This document shows positions 1 to 5,864 of a stretch of DNA of 7,959 nt, piece after piece (position 1 is the stretch's first letter; each line of letters opens with the position of its first letter). A program made the translations under genes and the position numbers. The notes under the pieces are model-generated. The model saw only the letters and a program-made list of their open reading frames with translations, did not search any database and was not told where the DNA came from. The DNA comes from Oscillospiraceae bacterium (GTDB lineage Bacteria > Bacillota > Clostridia > Oscillospirales > UBA929): positions 1 through 7,959 of the forward strand of contig WRLW01000064.1 of NCBI GenBank assembly GCA_009777435.1. Direction: 5' to 3'.

Positions 1-280
1 CATGATCGTTACTGTGCCTTTGCGCCTGCCCGCCATGCCGCTGTGGGAGGTTTTGAGCGGTCATTACGCCGGTCAGGAGCATGTTACCGTCGCGCCGTTT
101 GGCGGCGAAGAGTTTTTATCCGGCGGCTTTTTGGATATGGCCGCGCCTGACCCGGACGTTATGGAGCTGTTCGTGTTCGGGCATGACGAGCAGGCCGTTT
201 TGGCCGCGCGTCTCGACAATTTGGGCAAAGGCGCGTCGGGGGCGGCCGTACAATGTATGAAATTGAGGTTTTCGATATGA
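1..280 (+). CDS. argC: N-acetyl-gamma-glutamyl-phosphate reductase, C-terminal part (cut by window start)
   Basis: This is the last 92 codons of ArgC, the NADPH-dependent cytoplasmic enzyme that reduces N-acetylglutamyl-5-phosphate to N-acetylglutamate-5-semialdehyde, the third step of arginine synthesis. What is visible is the family's C-terminal signature: TVPLRL near the beginning, HYAGQEHVTVAPFG in the middle, then ELFVFGHDEQAVLAARLDNL leading into GKGASGAAVQ close to the end. The catalytic Cys and NADP-binding domain lie upstream of the window. The reading frame is open from base 2 and ends at TGA 278-280, which overlaps the ATG of argJ as ATGA, so the two are translationally coupled. 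The ATG at position 2 is an internal Met, not a start. I am very sure of the family; only the upstream part is unseen. Confidence 0.95.
   Translation, partial: MIVTVPLRLPAMPLWEVLSGHYAGQEHVTVAPFGGEEFLSGGFLDMAAPDPDVMELFVFGHDEQAVLAARLDNLGKGASGAAVQCMKLRFSI
264..267 (+). promoter_or_regulatory. Ribosome binding site deciding the argJ start
   Basis: GAGG lies 9 bases before the ATG at 277, inside the last codons of argC. The alternative in-frame ATG at 253 has no comparable purine-rich motif at the right distance. This favours the start that overlaps the argC stop. Confidence 0.6.
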
Positions 281-1509
281 GCCATGTATTTACAGACGTA
301 CCCGGCGGGGTAACGGCGCCGAAAGGGTTCAGGGCGTCGGGCGTACACTGCGGCATCAGGAAAAACACGGAGAAGAAAGACCTTGCGCTGATTGTCGCCG
401 ACTGCGAGTGCGCGGCGGCGGCGGTATACACGACAAACCTCGTGCAGGCCGCGCCGATAGCCGTGACGCGCCGCCACCTTTTGAATGGGCGGGCGCGCGC
501 AATATTGGCCAACAGCGGCAACGCGAACGCGTGCGCCGCCGATGGCGAGGAAAACGCCTTGCGCGTGTGCGCGGCGGCGGCAAAGGAACTGAATATTCCG
601 GCGGAGGATATAATCGTCAACTCGACCGGCGTTATCGGTCAGCGGCTCCCGATCGAGCGTATCGAGGCCGCGATGCCGGAGCTGGCGGCGGCGCTCGACG
701 CGGGACACGGCGGCGCCGACGCGGCCGCGCGCGCCATTATGACGACGGATACGGTTAAGAAGGAGATCGCCGTGACCTTTGAGCTGGGCGGCGTGAATGT
801 GACGCTGGGGGCCATAGCGAAGGGCAGCGGCATGGTACGCCCCAATATGGCGACCGTGCTTGTATTCTTCACCACAGACTGCGCCGTCTCGCCGGGACTT
901 CTTAACGACGCGCTTAGCGATGCCGTTAAGGTGAGCCTGAACCGTGTGTCGGTTGACGGGGATACGTCCACAAACGACATGGCGGCCATATTGGCGTCCG
1001 GTATGGCCGGCAATAAACTGATCGGCGCCAAGAACGGCGATTACGAAATCTTCCGCGCCGCGCTGACGCATACGGCCACGCGTCTCGCGAAAGAGCTTGC
1101 GCGCGACGGCGAGGGGGCCACAAAGCTGGTGGTGTGCCGCGTGAGCGGCGCGGACGACGAGCAGACCGCCGAGCGGCTGTCTATGAGCGTTACGTCGTCA
1201 AGCCTTGTGAAAGCGGCCATGTTCGGGGCGGACGCCAACTGGGGGCGCGAAATGTGCGCGATGGGGTATGCCGGGGCGCGGTTCGACCCGTCGCGGGTAT
1301 CGATATCCTTTTCATCCGGGAACGGCGAAGTAGCCGTGTGCCAAAACGGGTGCGGGCTTGACTTTGACGAGGATAAGGCAAAGCTTGTGCTGTCCGGCAA
1401 AGAGATACTGATAGACATATCAATAGGGCGGGGGACGGCTTCCGCCGAGACATACGGCTGTGACCTGACGTATGATTATGTGCGTATAAACGGGGAATAT
1501 AGAAGTTAA
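277..1509 (+). CDS. argJ: Glutamate N-acetyltransferase / amino-acid acetyltransferase (ornithine acetyltransferase)
   Basis: ArgJ moves the acetyl group from N-acetylornithine to glutamate, giving ornithine and regenerating N-acetylglutamate. Many Firmicutes forms also use acetyl-CoA for the first step; sequence alone does not settle which form this is. With the 277 start the protein is 410 aa, usual for the family. Visible landmarks are GGVTAPKGF and GVHCGIR near the N-terminus, KKDLALIVAD, ANSGNANAC, and the self-cleavage region GSGMVRPNMATVLVFF. The nucleophilic Thr that becomes the beta-chain N-terminus is residue 193 (codon 853-855). Later come DGDTSTND, GADANWGRE and the terminal YVRINGEYRS. 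The start at 277 (GAGG 9 bases upstream, ATGA overlap with argC) is preferred over ATG 253. The last codons and the TAA lie inside the left arm of a palindrome (1502-1533), so the argJ end is shared with the downstream repeat element. Confidence 0.96.
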   Translation: MSHVFTDVPGGVTAPKGFRASGVHCGIRKNTEKKDLALIVADCECAAAAVYTTNLVQAAPIAVTRRHLLNGRARAILANSGNANACAADGEENALRVCAAAAKELNIPAEDIIVNSTGVIGQRLPIERIEAAMPELAAALDAGHGGADAAARAIMTTDTVKKEIAVTFELGGVNVTLGAIAKGSGMVRPNMATVLVFFTTDCAVSPGLLNDALSDAVKVSLNRVSVDGDTSTNDMAAILASGMAGNKLIGAKNGDYEIFRAALTHTATRLAKELARDGEGATKLVVCRVSGADDEQTAERLSMSVTSSSLVKAAMFGADANWGREMCAMGYAGARFDPSRVSISFSSGNGEVAVCQNGCGLDFDEDKAKLVLSGKEILIDISIGRGTASAETYGCDLTYDYVRINGEYRS

Positions 1510-1533
1510 AAAGACCTTAGTCTTTTTAACTTC
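1502..1533 (+). repeat. Perfect 14-bp palindrome overlapping the argJ stop codon
   Basis: The left arm GAAGTTAAAAAGAC (1502-1515) and right arm GTCTTTTTAACTTC (1520-1533) are exact reverse complements around a CTTA loop. The left arm includes the argJ TAA. The stem is A/T-rich and the T run lies inside the right arm, so it is not a textbook Rho-independent terminator. Its right part belongs to the 25-bp direct repeat that recurs 48 bp downstream. Confidence 0.85.
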
Positions 1534-1536
1534 GCG
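1512..1536 (+). repeat. 25-bp direct repeat, copy 1
   Basis: This starts at AGACCTTAGTC and ends at TTAACTTCGCG, and is identical over 25 bases to 1560-1584, giving a 48-bp period. It contains the small inverted repeat AGAC-CTTA-GTCT. The two copies lie in the only non-coding gap of the arg operon. An element of this kind is likely to occur elsewhere in the genome, but that cannot be seen here. Confidence 0.85.
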
Positions 1537-1559
1537 GGTGGATGGTATAGAGATTAGAG

Positions 1560-1584
1560 AGACCTTAGTCTTTTTAACTTCGCG
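1560..1584 (+). repeat. 25-bp direct repeat, copy 2
   Basis: This is an exact copy of 1512-1536. Its different left flank still allows a ten-pair RNA stem (1554-1563 with 1568-1577, loop CTTA) in which two pairs are G-U. The fold of copy 1 is therefore kept although the flanking bases differ. It runs directly into the next hairpin (1581-1609) and shares the CGCG at its end. Confidence 0.85.
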
Positions 1585-1609
1585 TGTTTCGCGAAGCGCG
1601 AAACACGCG
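1581..1609 (+). repeat. Perfect 13-bp GC-rich hairpin upstream of argB
   Basis: CGCGTGTTTCGCG (1581-1593) and CGCGAAACACGCG (1597-1609) are exact reverse complements around the 3-base loop AAG. The hairpin ends about 13 bases before the argB ribosome binding site. No T run follows, so termination is not the obvious role. A part in mRNA processing or stability, or simply being the end of a repeat element, fits better. Confidence 0.85.
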
Positions 1610-1622
1610 GCGGTGAGTAAAA

Positions 1623-1630
1623 AAGGGGGA
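1623..1630 (+). promoter_or_regulatory. argB ribosome binding site
   Basis: AAGGGGGA is followed by a 6-base spacer and ATG at 1637. It fixes the argB start after the repeat block and argues against the in-frame GTG at 1538. Confidence 0.7.
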
Positions 1631-1636
1631 ATTGTT

Positions 1637-2494
1637 ATGAACATGAGCGATATGAAGGCGCGCGCGGAGGTGTTGTCCGAGGCGCTGCCATATATCAGAA
1701 AATTCAAGGGCAAGACAATAGTCATCAAATACGGCGGAGCGGCGATGGCGTCCGAGGAGCTGAAACGCGCGGTTATCTCCGACATAGTTCTGCTGTCGCT
1801 GGCCTCTATACGCGTGGTGGTCGTACACGGCGGCGGGCCTGAGATAAACGCCTTGCTTGAACGCGTGGGCATTGAGCCGAGATTCATTGACGGCTTGCGA
1901 TATACCGACGAGGAAACGATGGATGTCGTGCAGATGGTACTGGCGGGTAAGATAGGCAAAAATCTGGCCGCTTTGATTGACGAGCTGGGCGGCAGCGCGA
2001 TTAGCCTTTGCGGCGTGGACGGCGCTATGATACGCGCCGAAAAGTGCGACGCGGACTACGGCTTGGTAGGCAAAATAAAGGAAATCAAGCCGGAGATTGT
2101 TAAAATGGTGCTGGACAACGGGCATATACCGATTATTTCGACGGTGGCGCTGGGCGCCGGCACGTCATATAACCTGAACGCCGATACGGCCGCCAGCGCG
2201 CTTGCCGTGGCCTTGGGCGCGGAGAAGCTGATATTGCTTACCGACGTGCGCGGCATTATGACCGACCCCGGGAACAATAAGGGCTTTATACCAAGGCTTA
2301 AACTGTCGGAGGTGGCGCCGCTTATCAAAAACGGGTCGGTCGGCGGCGGCATGATACCAAAAATCGAGTGCTGCGTCGAGGCGCTGAGGCGAGGCGTGCC
2401 GCGAACGCATATCATCGACGGCCGCATAGCACATTCCATACTTCTGGAGCTGCTGTCTAAACGCGGCGTCGGAACTATGATTGAAAGGGATTGA
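1637..2494 (+). CDS. argB: Acetylglutamate kinase, probably arginine-sensitive type
   Basis: ArgB phosphorylates N-acetylglutamate with ATP, the second and usually controlling step of the pathway. The 285-aa product has the amino-acid-kinase fold landmarks in order: IVIKYGGAAM (28-37), VVHGGGPEI (62-70, substrate and phosphate-binding glycines), FIDGLRYTD (83-91), the LAGKIGKNLAALI stretch (102-114), SLCGVDG (123-129), YGLVGKI (141-147), NLNADTAASALA (179-190), LLTDVRGIM (200-208) and GGMIPKI (237-243). The N-terminal helix (ALPYIRKF) and the C-terminal pattern HSILLELLSKRGVGTMI (266-282) match the arginine-binding signature of feedback-inhibited hexameric kinases. End-product inhibition is therefore likely, as inference. 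The start is set by the AAGGGGGA site; ATG 1643 is a weaker alternative. The gene follows argJ after a 127-bp repeat-filled gap and ends 4 bp before argD. Confidence 0.96.
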   Translation: MNMSDMKARAEVLSEALPYIRKFKGKTIVIKYGGAAMASEELKRAVISDIVLLSLASIRVVVVHGGGPEINALLERVGIEPRFIDGLRYTDEETMDVVQMVLAGKIGKNLAALIDELGGSAISLCGVDGAMIRAEKCDADYGLVGKIKEIKPEIVKMVLDNGHIPIISTVALGAGTSYNLNADTAASALAVALGAEKLILLTDVRGIMTDPGNNKGFIPRLKLSEVAPLIKNGSVGGGMIPKIECCVEALRRGVPRTHIIDGRIAHSILLELLSKRGVGTMIERD

Positions 2495-2498
2495 AAAC

Positions 2499-3749
2499 AT
2501 GGAATATACTGAATTAAAGCGCCTGTATGACCAATATGTAATGCCGACATCCGCAAGAGCCGAGGTGGCGTTTATACGCGGCGAGGGCTGTACGTTGTAC
2601 GACCAAAGCGGGAAGCCTTATATTGACCTCGCGTCCGGCATCGGCGTGAATTCGGTGGGGCACGCCCATCCGAAATGGGTCAAAGCGGTCAGCGAACAGG
2701 CCGCGCTGCTTGCGCATGTGTCCAATCTGTACCACACGGTTCCGGGCGCCCTGCTGGCAAAGCGTCTGGCGGAGCTGTCCGGTCTGAAAAACGTCTTTTT
2801 CGCCAACTCGGGCGCGGAGGCCAACGAGGGCGCGATTAAGCTCGCGCGCAAATATTCATACGACAAATACGGCGGCGGCAGAAACGTGATTATCACGCTG
2901 ACCGACAGCTTCCATGGCCGCACCGTCACCACGCTCTCCGCCACGGGACAGGATAAATTCCATACGCACTTTTTCCCGTTTACCGAGGGGTTTAAGCATG
3001 TGCCGGCGAACGATATCAAGGCGCTGGAGTCCGCGCTTGACGCGTGTGAGTCCGCCGCGAAAAGCATAGGCAGCCTCGCGCTGAAGCCGGAACGGCCGCG
3101 TTCCGATGTATGCGCCGTCATGATTGAGGTCGTGCAGGGTGAGGGCGGCATACTGCCGCTCGACATTGAGTATATAAAAGCTGTGCGGCGTATGTGCGAC
3201 GAGCGCGACGTGCTGCTTATCTGCGACGAGGTGCAGACCGGTATCGGGCGCTGCGGTACATGGTTCGCGTATCAGCGCGCGGGCATATTACCCGATATAG
3301 TGAGCTTCGCTAAGGGAATCGCGGGCGGACTGCCGCTGGGCGGTATTATCGCGAATGAAAAATGCGCCGATGTGCTGGCGCCCGGCACCCATGCCACTAC
3401 TTACAGCGCGAACCTTATATGCTGTGAGGCCGCGCTCGCCGTGTTGGATATAATAGGGGAGACGCTGCCCGACGTGGGCACCAAGGGCAGGCTTGCTAAG
3501 GACGCTTTCGCGGGCGCGAAGGGCGTGAAGGAGGTGCGCGGCGAGGGTCTGATGATAGGGATTGCCACCGACGGCATAGACGCCGCCGGCGTCGTCGCCG
3601 AGGCTCTGAGGCAGGGCGTCGTTTGCCTGACGGCGGGGCAGGGGGTGGTGCGGTTGCTGCCGCCGCTTGTGATAAGCCGCGAGCAGCTTTTAGAGGGCGC
3701 CGGAATCATAAAACGTATTATAGAAGCCGGAAGGAGCGGGACACAGTGA
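2499..3749 (+). CDS. argD: Acetylornithine aminotransferase (class III PLP aminotransferase)
   Basis: ArgD transaminates N-acetylglutamate semialdehyde with glutamate to give N-acetylornithine, using pyridoxal phosphate. The protein is 416 aa. Visible are YIDLASGIGVNSVGHAHP (41-58), FANSGAEANEGAIKLAR (101-117), SFHGRTVTTLSATG (137-150), QGEGGI (213-218), LLICDEVQTGIGR (239-251, with Asp243 facing the PLP ring nitrogen) and SFAKGIAGGLPLGG (269-282, with Lys272 as Schiff-base lysine). It is longer than E. coli ArgD mainly through about 20 extra residues near 183-205. The usual EPIQGEGG reads EVVQGEGG, and the usual STYGGNPLAC reads TTYSANLICC. AGGGA 8 bases upstream supports ATG 2499 over TTG 2481. 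Position inside the arg operon supports the acetylornithine role over other class III substrates. The stop overlaps the argF GTG start. Confidence 0.92.
   Translation: MEYTELKRLYDQYVMPTSARAEVAFIRGEGCTLYDQSGKPYIDLASGIGVNSVGHAHPKWVKAVSEQAALLAHVSNLYHTVPGALLAKRLAELSGLKNVFFANSGAEANEGAIKLARKYSYDKYGGGRNVIITLTDSFHGRTVTTLSATGQDKFHTHFFPFTEGFKHVPANDIKALESALDACESAAKSIGSLALKPERPRSDVCAVMIEVVQGEGGILPLDIEYIKAVRRMCDERDVLLICDEVQTGIGRCGTWFAYQRAGILPDIVSFAKGIAGGLPLGGIIANEKCADVLAPGTHATTYSANLICCEAALAVLDIIGETLPDVGTKGRLAKDAFAGAKGVKEVRGEGLMIGIATDGIDAAGVVAEALRQGVVCLTAGQGVVRLLPPLVISREQLLEGAGIIKRIIEAGRSGTQ
3731..3736 (+). promoter_or_regulatory. Ribosome binding site for the GTG start of argF
   Basis: AAGGAG sits 9 bases before GTG 3746, inside the final codons of argD. 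It decides in favour of the GTG start that overlaps the argD TGA, giving an N-terminus (MKHLLKMTDL) typical of ornithine carbamoyltransferases. Confidence 0.75.
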
Positions 3750-4654
3750 AGCATCTGCTGAAAATGACGGATCTGACCAAACAAGAGGTATTGAAGATAC
3801 TGAATGTCGCCGACCAGATGAAATTCAACCTGACGCACGGGTTAGAGCATGAAACGCTAAAGGGCAGGAATCTTGCGATGATTTTCAACAAGTCGTCCAC
3901 CCGCACGCGCGTTTCGTTCGAGGTCGGCATAGCCCAGCTGGGGGGTCACGGCCTGTTTTTGAACAGTAACGATATACAGTTAGGGCGCGGAGAAACCATA
4001 GAGGATACCGCGAAGGTGCTGTCGCGCTATGTGGACGGCATAATGATCCGCACATTCAAGCAATCCGACGTGGAGGAGCTGGCAAAATACGCGGGCGTGC
4101 CTGTAATCAACGCGTTGACCGACGACGAACACCCGTGTCAGGTACTGGCCGACCTGATGACAATACGCGAATACCGCTCGTCATTGCAGGGGCTGACCGT
4201 CGCGTGGGTGGGCGACGGCAACAATGTGTGTAACTCGCTGATAGCGGGCGCGCTGCTGTGCGACATGAAAATCAAGGCGGCGACGCCGAAAGGCTATGAG
4301 CCGGCGCGGTACATCCGCGATTACGCCGGTCAAAGGCTGTCTTTGACCAACGACCCGCGCGAGGCCGTCGCCGGCGCGGACGTGGTGTTCACCGACGTTT
4401 GGGCAAGCATGGGGCAGGAGACGGAAGCCGCCGCGCGCCTGAAAGCCTTCGAGGGCTTCCAGCTCAACGCGGAGCTTATGAAGTTGGCCAAGCCGGACGT
4501 GATGGTGCAGCACTGCCTGCCCGCACACCGGGGCGAGGAGATTACCGCCGATGTGTTCGACGCCCACGCCGAACAGATATACGACGAGGCCGAAAACCGC
4601 CTGCACGTCCAGAAAGCCATCATGACGCTCCTTATGGGCGAGGAGCCGGTGTAG
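3746..4654 (+). CDS. argF: Ornithine carbamoyltransferase
   Basis: ArgF joins carbamoyl phosphate and ornithine to give citrulline and phosphate, the sixth step of arginine synthesis. The 302-aa length is normal for the catabolic/anabolic OTCase family. Motifs in order are KSSTRTRVSFE (carbamoyl-phosphate loop, STRTR at 51-55), LNSNDIQLGRGE (72-83), IRTFKQ (101-106), DEHPCQVLADL (127-137, HPCQ at 129-132), WVGDGNNVCNSL (154-165), DVWASMGQE (217-225, the SMG loop that closes on ornithine) and HCLPAHRGEEI (256-266, with the ornithine-binding Cys). SMG plus HCLP favours ornithine over aspartate or putrescine as acceptor. Context makes the biosynthetic role most likely. The gene starts at GTG in a GTGA overlap with argD. 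It is the last arg gene visible and is followed by a strong hairpin. Confidence 0.96.
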   Translation: MKHLLKMTDLTKQEVLKILNVADQMKFNLTHGLEHETLKGRNLAMIFNKSSTRTRVSFEVGIAQLGGHGLFLNSNDIQLGRGETIEDTAKVLSRYVDGIMIRTFKQSDVEELAKYAGVPVINALTDDEHPCQVLADLMTIREYRSSLQGLTVAWVGDGNNVCNSLIAGALLCDMKIKAATPKGYEPARYIRDYAGQRLSLTNDPREAVAGADVVFTDVWASMGQETEAAARLKAFEGFQLNAELMKLAKPDVMVQHCLPAHRGEEITADVFDAHAEQIYDEAENRLHVQKAIMTLLMGEEPV

Positions 4655-4673
4655 GGAAGTCTATAGTATCACC

Positions 4674-4703
4674 TCAAGCCCGGTCGTTGCAGACCGGGCT
4701 TGA
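4674..4703. terminator. Hairpin between convergent argF and the LacI-family gene
   Basis: TCAAGCCCGGTC (4674-4685) pairs exactly with GACCGGGCTTGA (4692-4703) around a 6-base loop. It sits 19 bases after the argF stop and 9 bases before the end of the convergent regulator gene, so it could mark transcript ends from both sides. Neither side has a strong T run, so intrinsic termination is uncertain. A 3'-end-stabilising stem is the alternative. Confidence 0.6.
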
Positions 4704-4712
4704 TTGCGGACG

Positions 4713-5735
4713 TTACCGCCCCCGCGATTTTGTGGTCTCTCCGATAATAAGCTCGGGCAGCGTGATATAGCTCTGCACATGCAGCGCCGGGTTTCGGATA
4801 TTTTTAAGAAGCTGTGACGCCACCTGTTCCCCAAAGTCATAGACATCGATGCTCACCACGGTCGGCGGCGGATCCATTATGCGCGAGAACGGGAATTCGT
4901 CGAATGTTATTAGCTGCAAGTCCTCCGGCAGCTTTAAGCCTTTTTCGTGTATTGCTTTCATAGCCCCTATGGCAACCATGTTGTTCCCGCATATAACGCA
5001 GTCGGGACGGTCTTTGCGCGCCAGCAGCTCCAGCGCGGCGGCGCGGCTTTCCTCGACGCTTGAGGACGTGTAGCGTATGCTGTCCTGATTCATTATAATA
5101 CCAGATTCTTCTAATGCCGCGCGCACCCCGTCAACACGCTTGTCGGTTATTCCGTCCTCACGGCTCCCGCCTATGAAGATTATGTTCCGCGCGCCGCCGT
5201 CGGCCGCGTGGCGCGCGGCGATATTGCCGCTGAGGGTGTTGTTGGTGTCTAACCAGCACACCTGACTTTCAAATGCCGGTTTGCCTACGATGATATGGGG
5301 GAAGCTGTTGCGCATAAGCATTGTCGCGGTGCTGCGGTTGATGCTCCAGTTGGTGACGATTATGCCGTCATAGCCCCCGGACGATATGACGGCGTTGGCC
5401 GTATCGCCGGGCTTCTCGTCGCCGGAGACATCTACCAGCGTTACGCGGTAGCCTTTGCGGGCCAGTACGCAGTAGACGCCGCAGAGAATCTCAAACATGT
5501 GGGAGTTGACAAACGCCGCCCCCTTTTGCAGCACATTCAAAAACGCTATATTGCGTGTCGAGCGCCGCTTAAAGCTGGTAGCCCGAACATTGGGCGTGTA
5601 GTCTAAGCGCTTCATCACCTCCCTGACCCTTATGGCGGTAGCCTCGGAAATTTCGTGTGAGTTATTTACCACCTTGCTCACCGTTGAAAAAGAACCCCCC
5701 GCCTCGCGGGCCACGTCTTTAATTGTTACAGCCAT
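4713..5735 (-). CDS. LacI-family transcriptional regulator, likely controlling the adjacent sugar transporter
   Basis: The 340-aa protein has the standard two-part LacI layout. The N-terminal helix-turn-helix (TIKDVAREAGGSFSTVSKVV, 4-23) is followed by the YTPN turn and hinge helix (about 46-58), then a periplasmic-binding-protein-like effector domain with DGIIVTNW (123-130), GARNIIFIGG (181-190), RVDGVRAALEE (200-210), PDCVICGNN (244-252), ITFDEFPF (276-283) and PTVVSIDVYDFGEQ (291-304). Such proteins bind operator DNA as dimers and release it on sugar binding. Two positions differ from the usual consensus: Gly14 where AGVS normally has Val, and Phe55 where the hinge normally has the Leu that inserts into the minor groove. 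The start at 5735 is set by AAGGAGA 6 bases upstream; the longer open frame beyond it is non-coding. Divergence from a MalE-type gene, with operator-like sites between, suggests local control and autoregulation; the effector is unknown. Confidence 0.93.
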   Translation of the reverse strand: MAVTIKDVAREAGGSFSTVSKVVNNSHEISEATAIRVREVMKRLDYTPNVRATSFKRRSTRNIAFLNVLQKGAAFVNSHMFEILCGVYCVLARKGYRVTLVDVSGDEKPGDTANAVISSGGYDGIIVTNWSINRSTATMLMRNSFPHIIVGKPAFESQVCWLDTNNTLSGNIAARHAADGGARNIIFIGGSREDGITDKRVDGVRAALEESGIIMNQDSIRYTSSSVEESRAAALELLARKDRPDCVICGNNMVAIGAMKAIHEKGLKLPEDLQLITFDEFPFSRIMDPPPTVVSIDVYDFGEQVASQLLKNIRNPALHVQSYITLPELIIGETTKSRGR

Positions 5736-5778
5736 ATTAAGTCTCCTTCGCGAAAATTGGATTATTTTCTCTACGGCA

Positions 5779-5807
5779 ATACTACAACGTTTTCGTAAAA
5801 AAGTCAA
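5779..5807 (-). promoter_or_regulatory. Putative promoter of the LacI-family gene
   Basis: On the - strand TTGACT (5807-5802) and TAGTAT (5784-5779) are separated by 17 bases and face the regulator gene, whose start codon is 43 bases further on. The operator-like GTTTTCGT (5789-5796) lies in the spacer, which fits autorepression. The -10 matches only four of six consensus bases. Confidence 0.5.
5790..5799. promoter_or_regulatory. Putative LacI-type operator 1
   Basis: TTTTCGTAAA fits the pattern TTTnCGnAAA, with the central CpG typical of LacI-family operators. It lies between the -35 and -10 of the putative regulator promoter. Its centre is 22 bp, about two helical turns, from operator 2. 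Confidence 0.5.
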
Positions 5808-5811
5808 TAGC

Positions 5812-5821
5812 TTTTCGCAAA
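5812..5821. promoter_or_regulatory. Putative LacI-type operator 2
   Basis: TTTTCGCAAA fits the same TTTnCGnAAA pattern. It ends 5 bases before the -35 of the transporter promoter and lies just upstream of the regulator's -35, so occupancy could affect both promoters. Confidence 0.5.
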
Positions 5822-5826
5822 TTCTC

Positions 5827-5854
5827 TTGACAGAATTATAAAATACCGTATAAT
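5827..5854 (+). promoter_or_regulatory. Sigma-A-type promoter of the sugar transporter operon
   Basis: TTGACA (5827-5832) and TATAAT (5849-5854) are both perfect consensus hexamers with a 16-base spacer. Transcription would start near 5861, giving a leader of about 100 bases before the binding-protein gene. An unusually strong core promoter next to a repressor gene suggests control mainly by repression. Confidence 0.8.
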
Positions 5855-5864
5855 TAAGGTGACG

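Noticed and set aside
253..276. Earlier ATG start for argJ at 253
   Set aside because: It lacks a ribosome binding site. ATG 277 has GAGG upstream, overlaps the argC stop, and gives the usual N-terminal length.
73..1071. 332-codon open frame on the - strand across argC and argJ
   Set aside because: It is antisense to two clearly recognised genes, rich in Arg/His/Ala as expected from reverse reading of GC-rich codons, and has no family motif.
1512..1584. Possible CRISPR array from the 25-bp repeats
   Set aside because: There are only two copies, the 23-bp interval is too short for usual spacers, the repeats adjoin other palindromes, and no cas gene is present.
1538..1636. GTG-initiated N-terminal extension of argB through the repeats
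   Set aside because: The frame is open by chance. The added residues come from the repeat block and do not match kinase N-termini, and a good ribosome binding site sits before ATG 1637.
4181..4606. 141-codon open frame on the - strand inside argF
   Set aside because: It is a shadow of argF, whose catalytic motifs are all present in the + frame, and it has no recognisable protein features.
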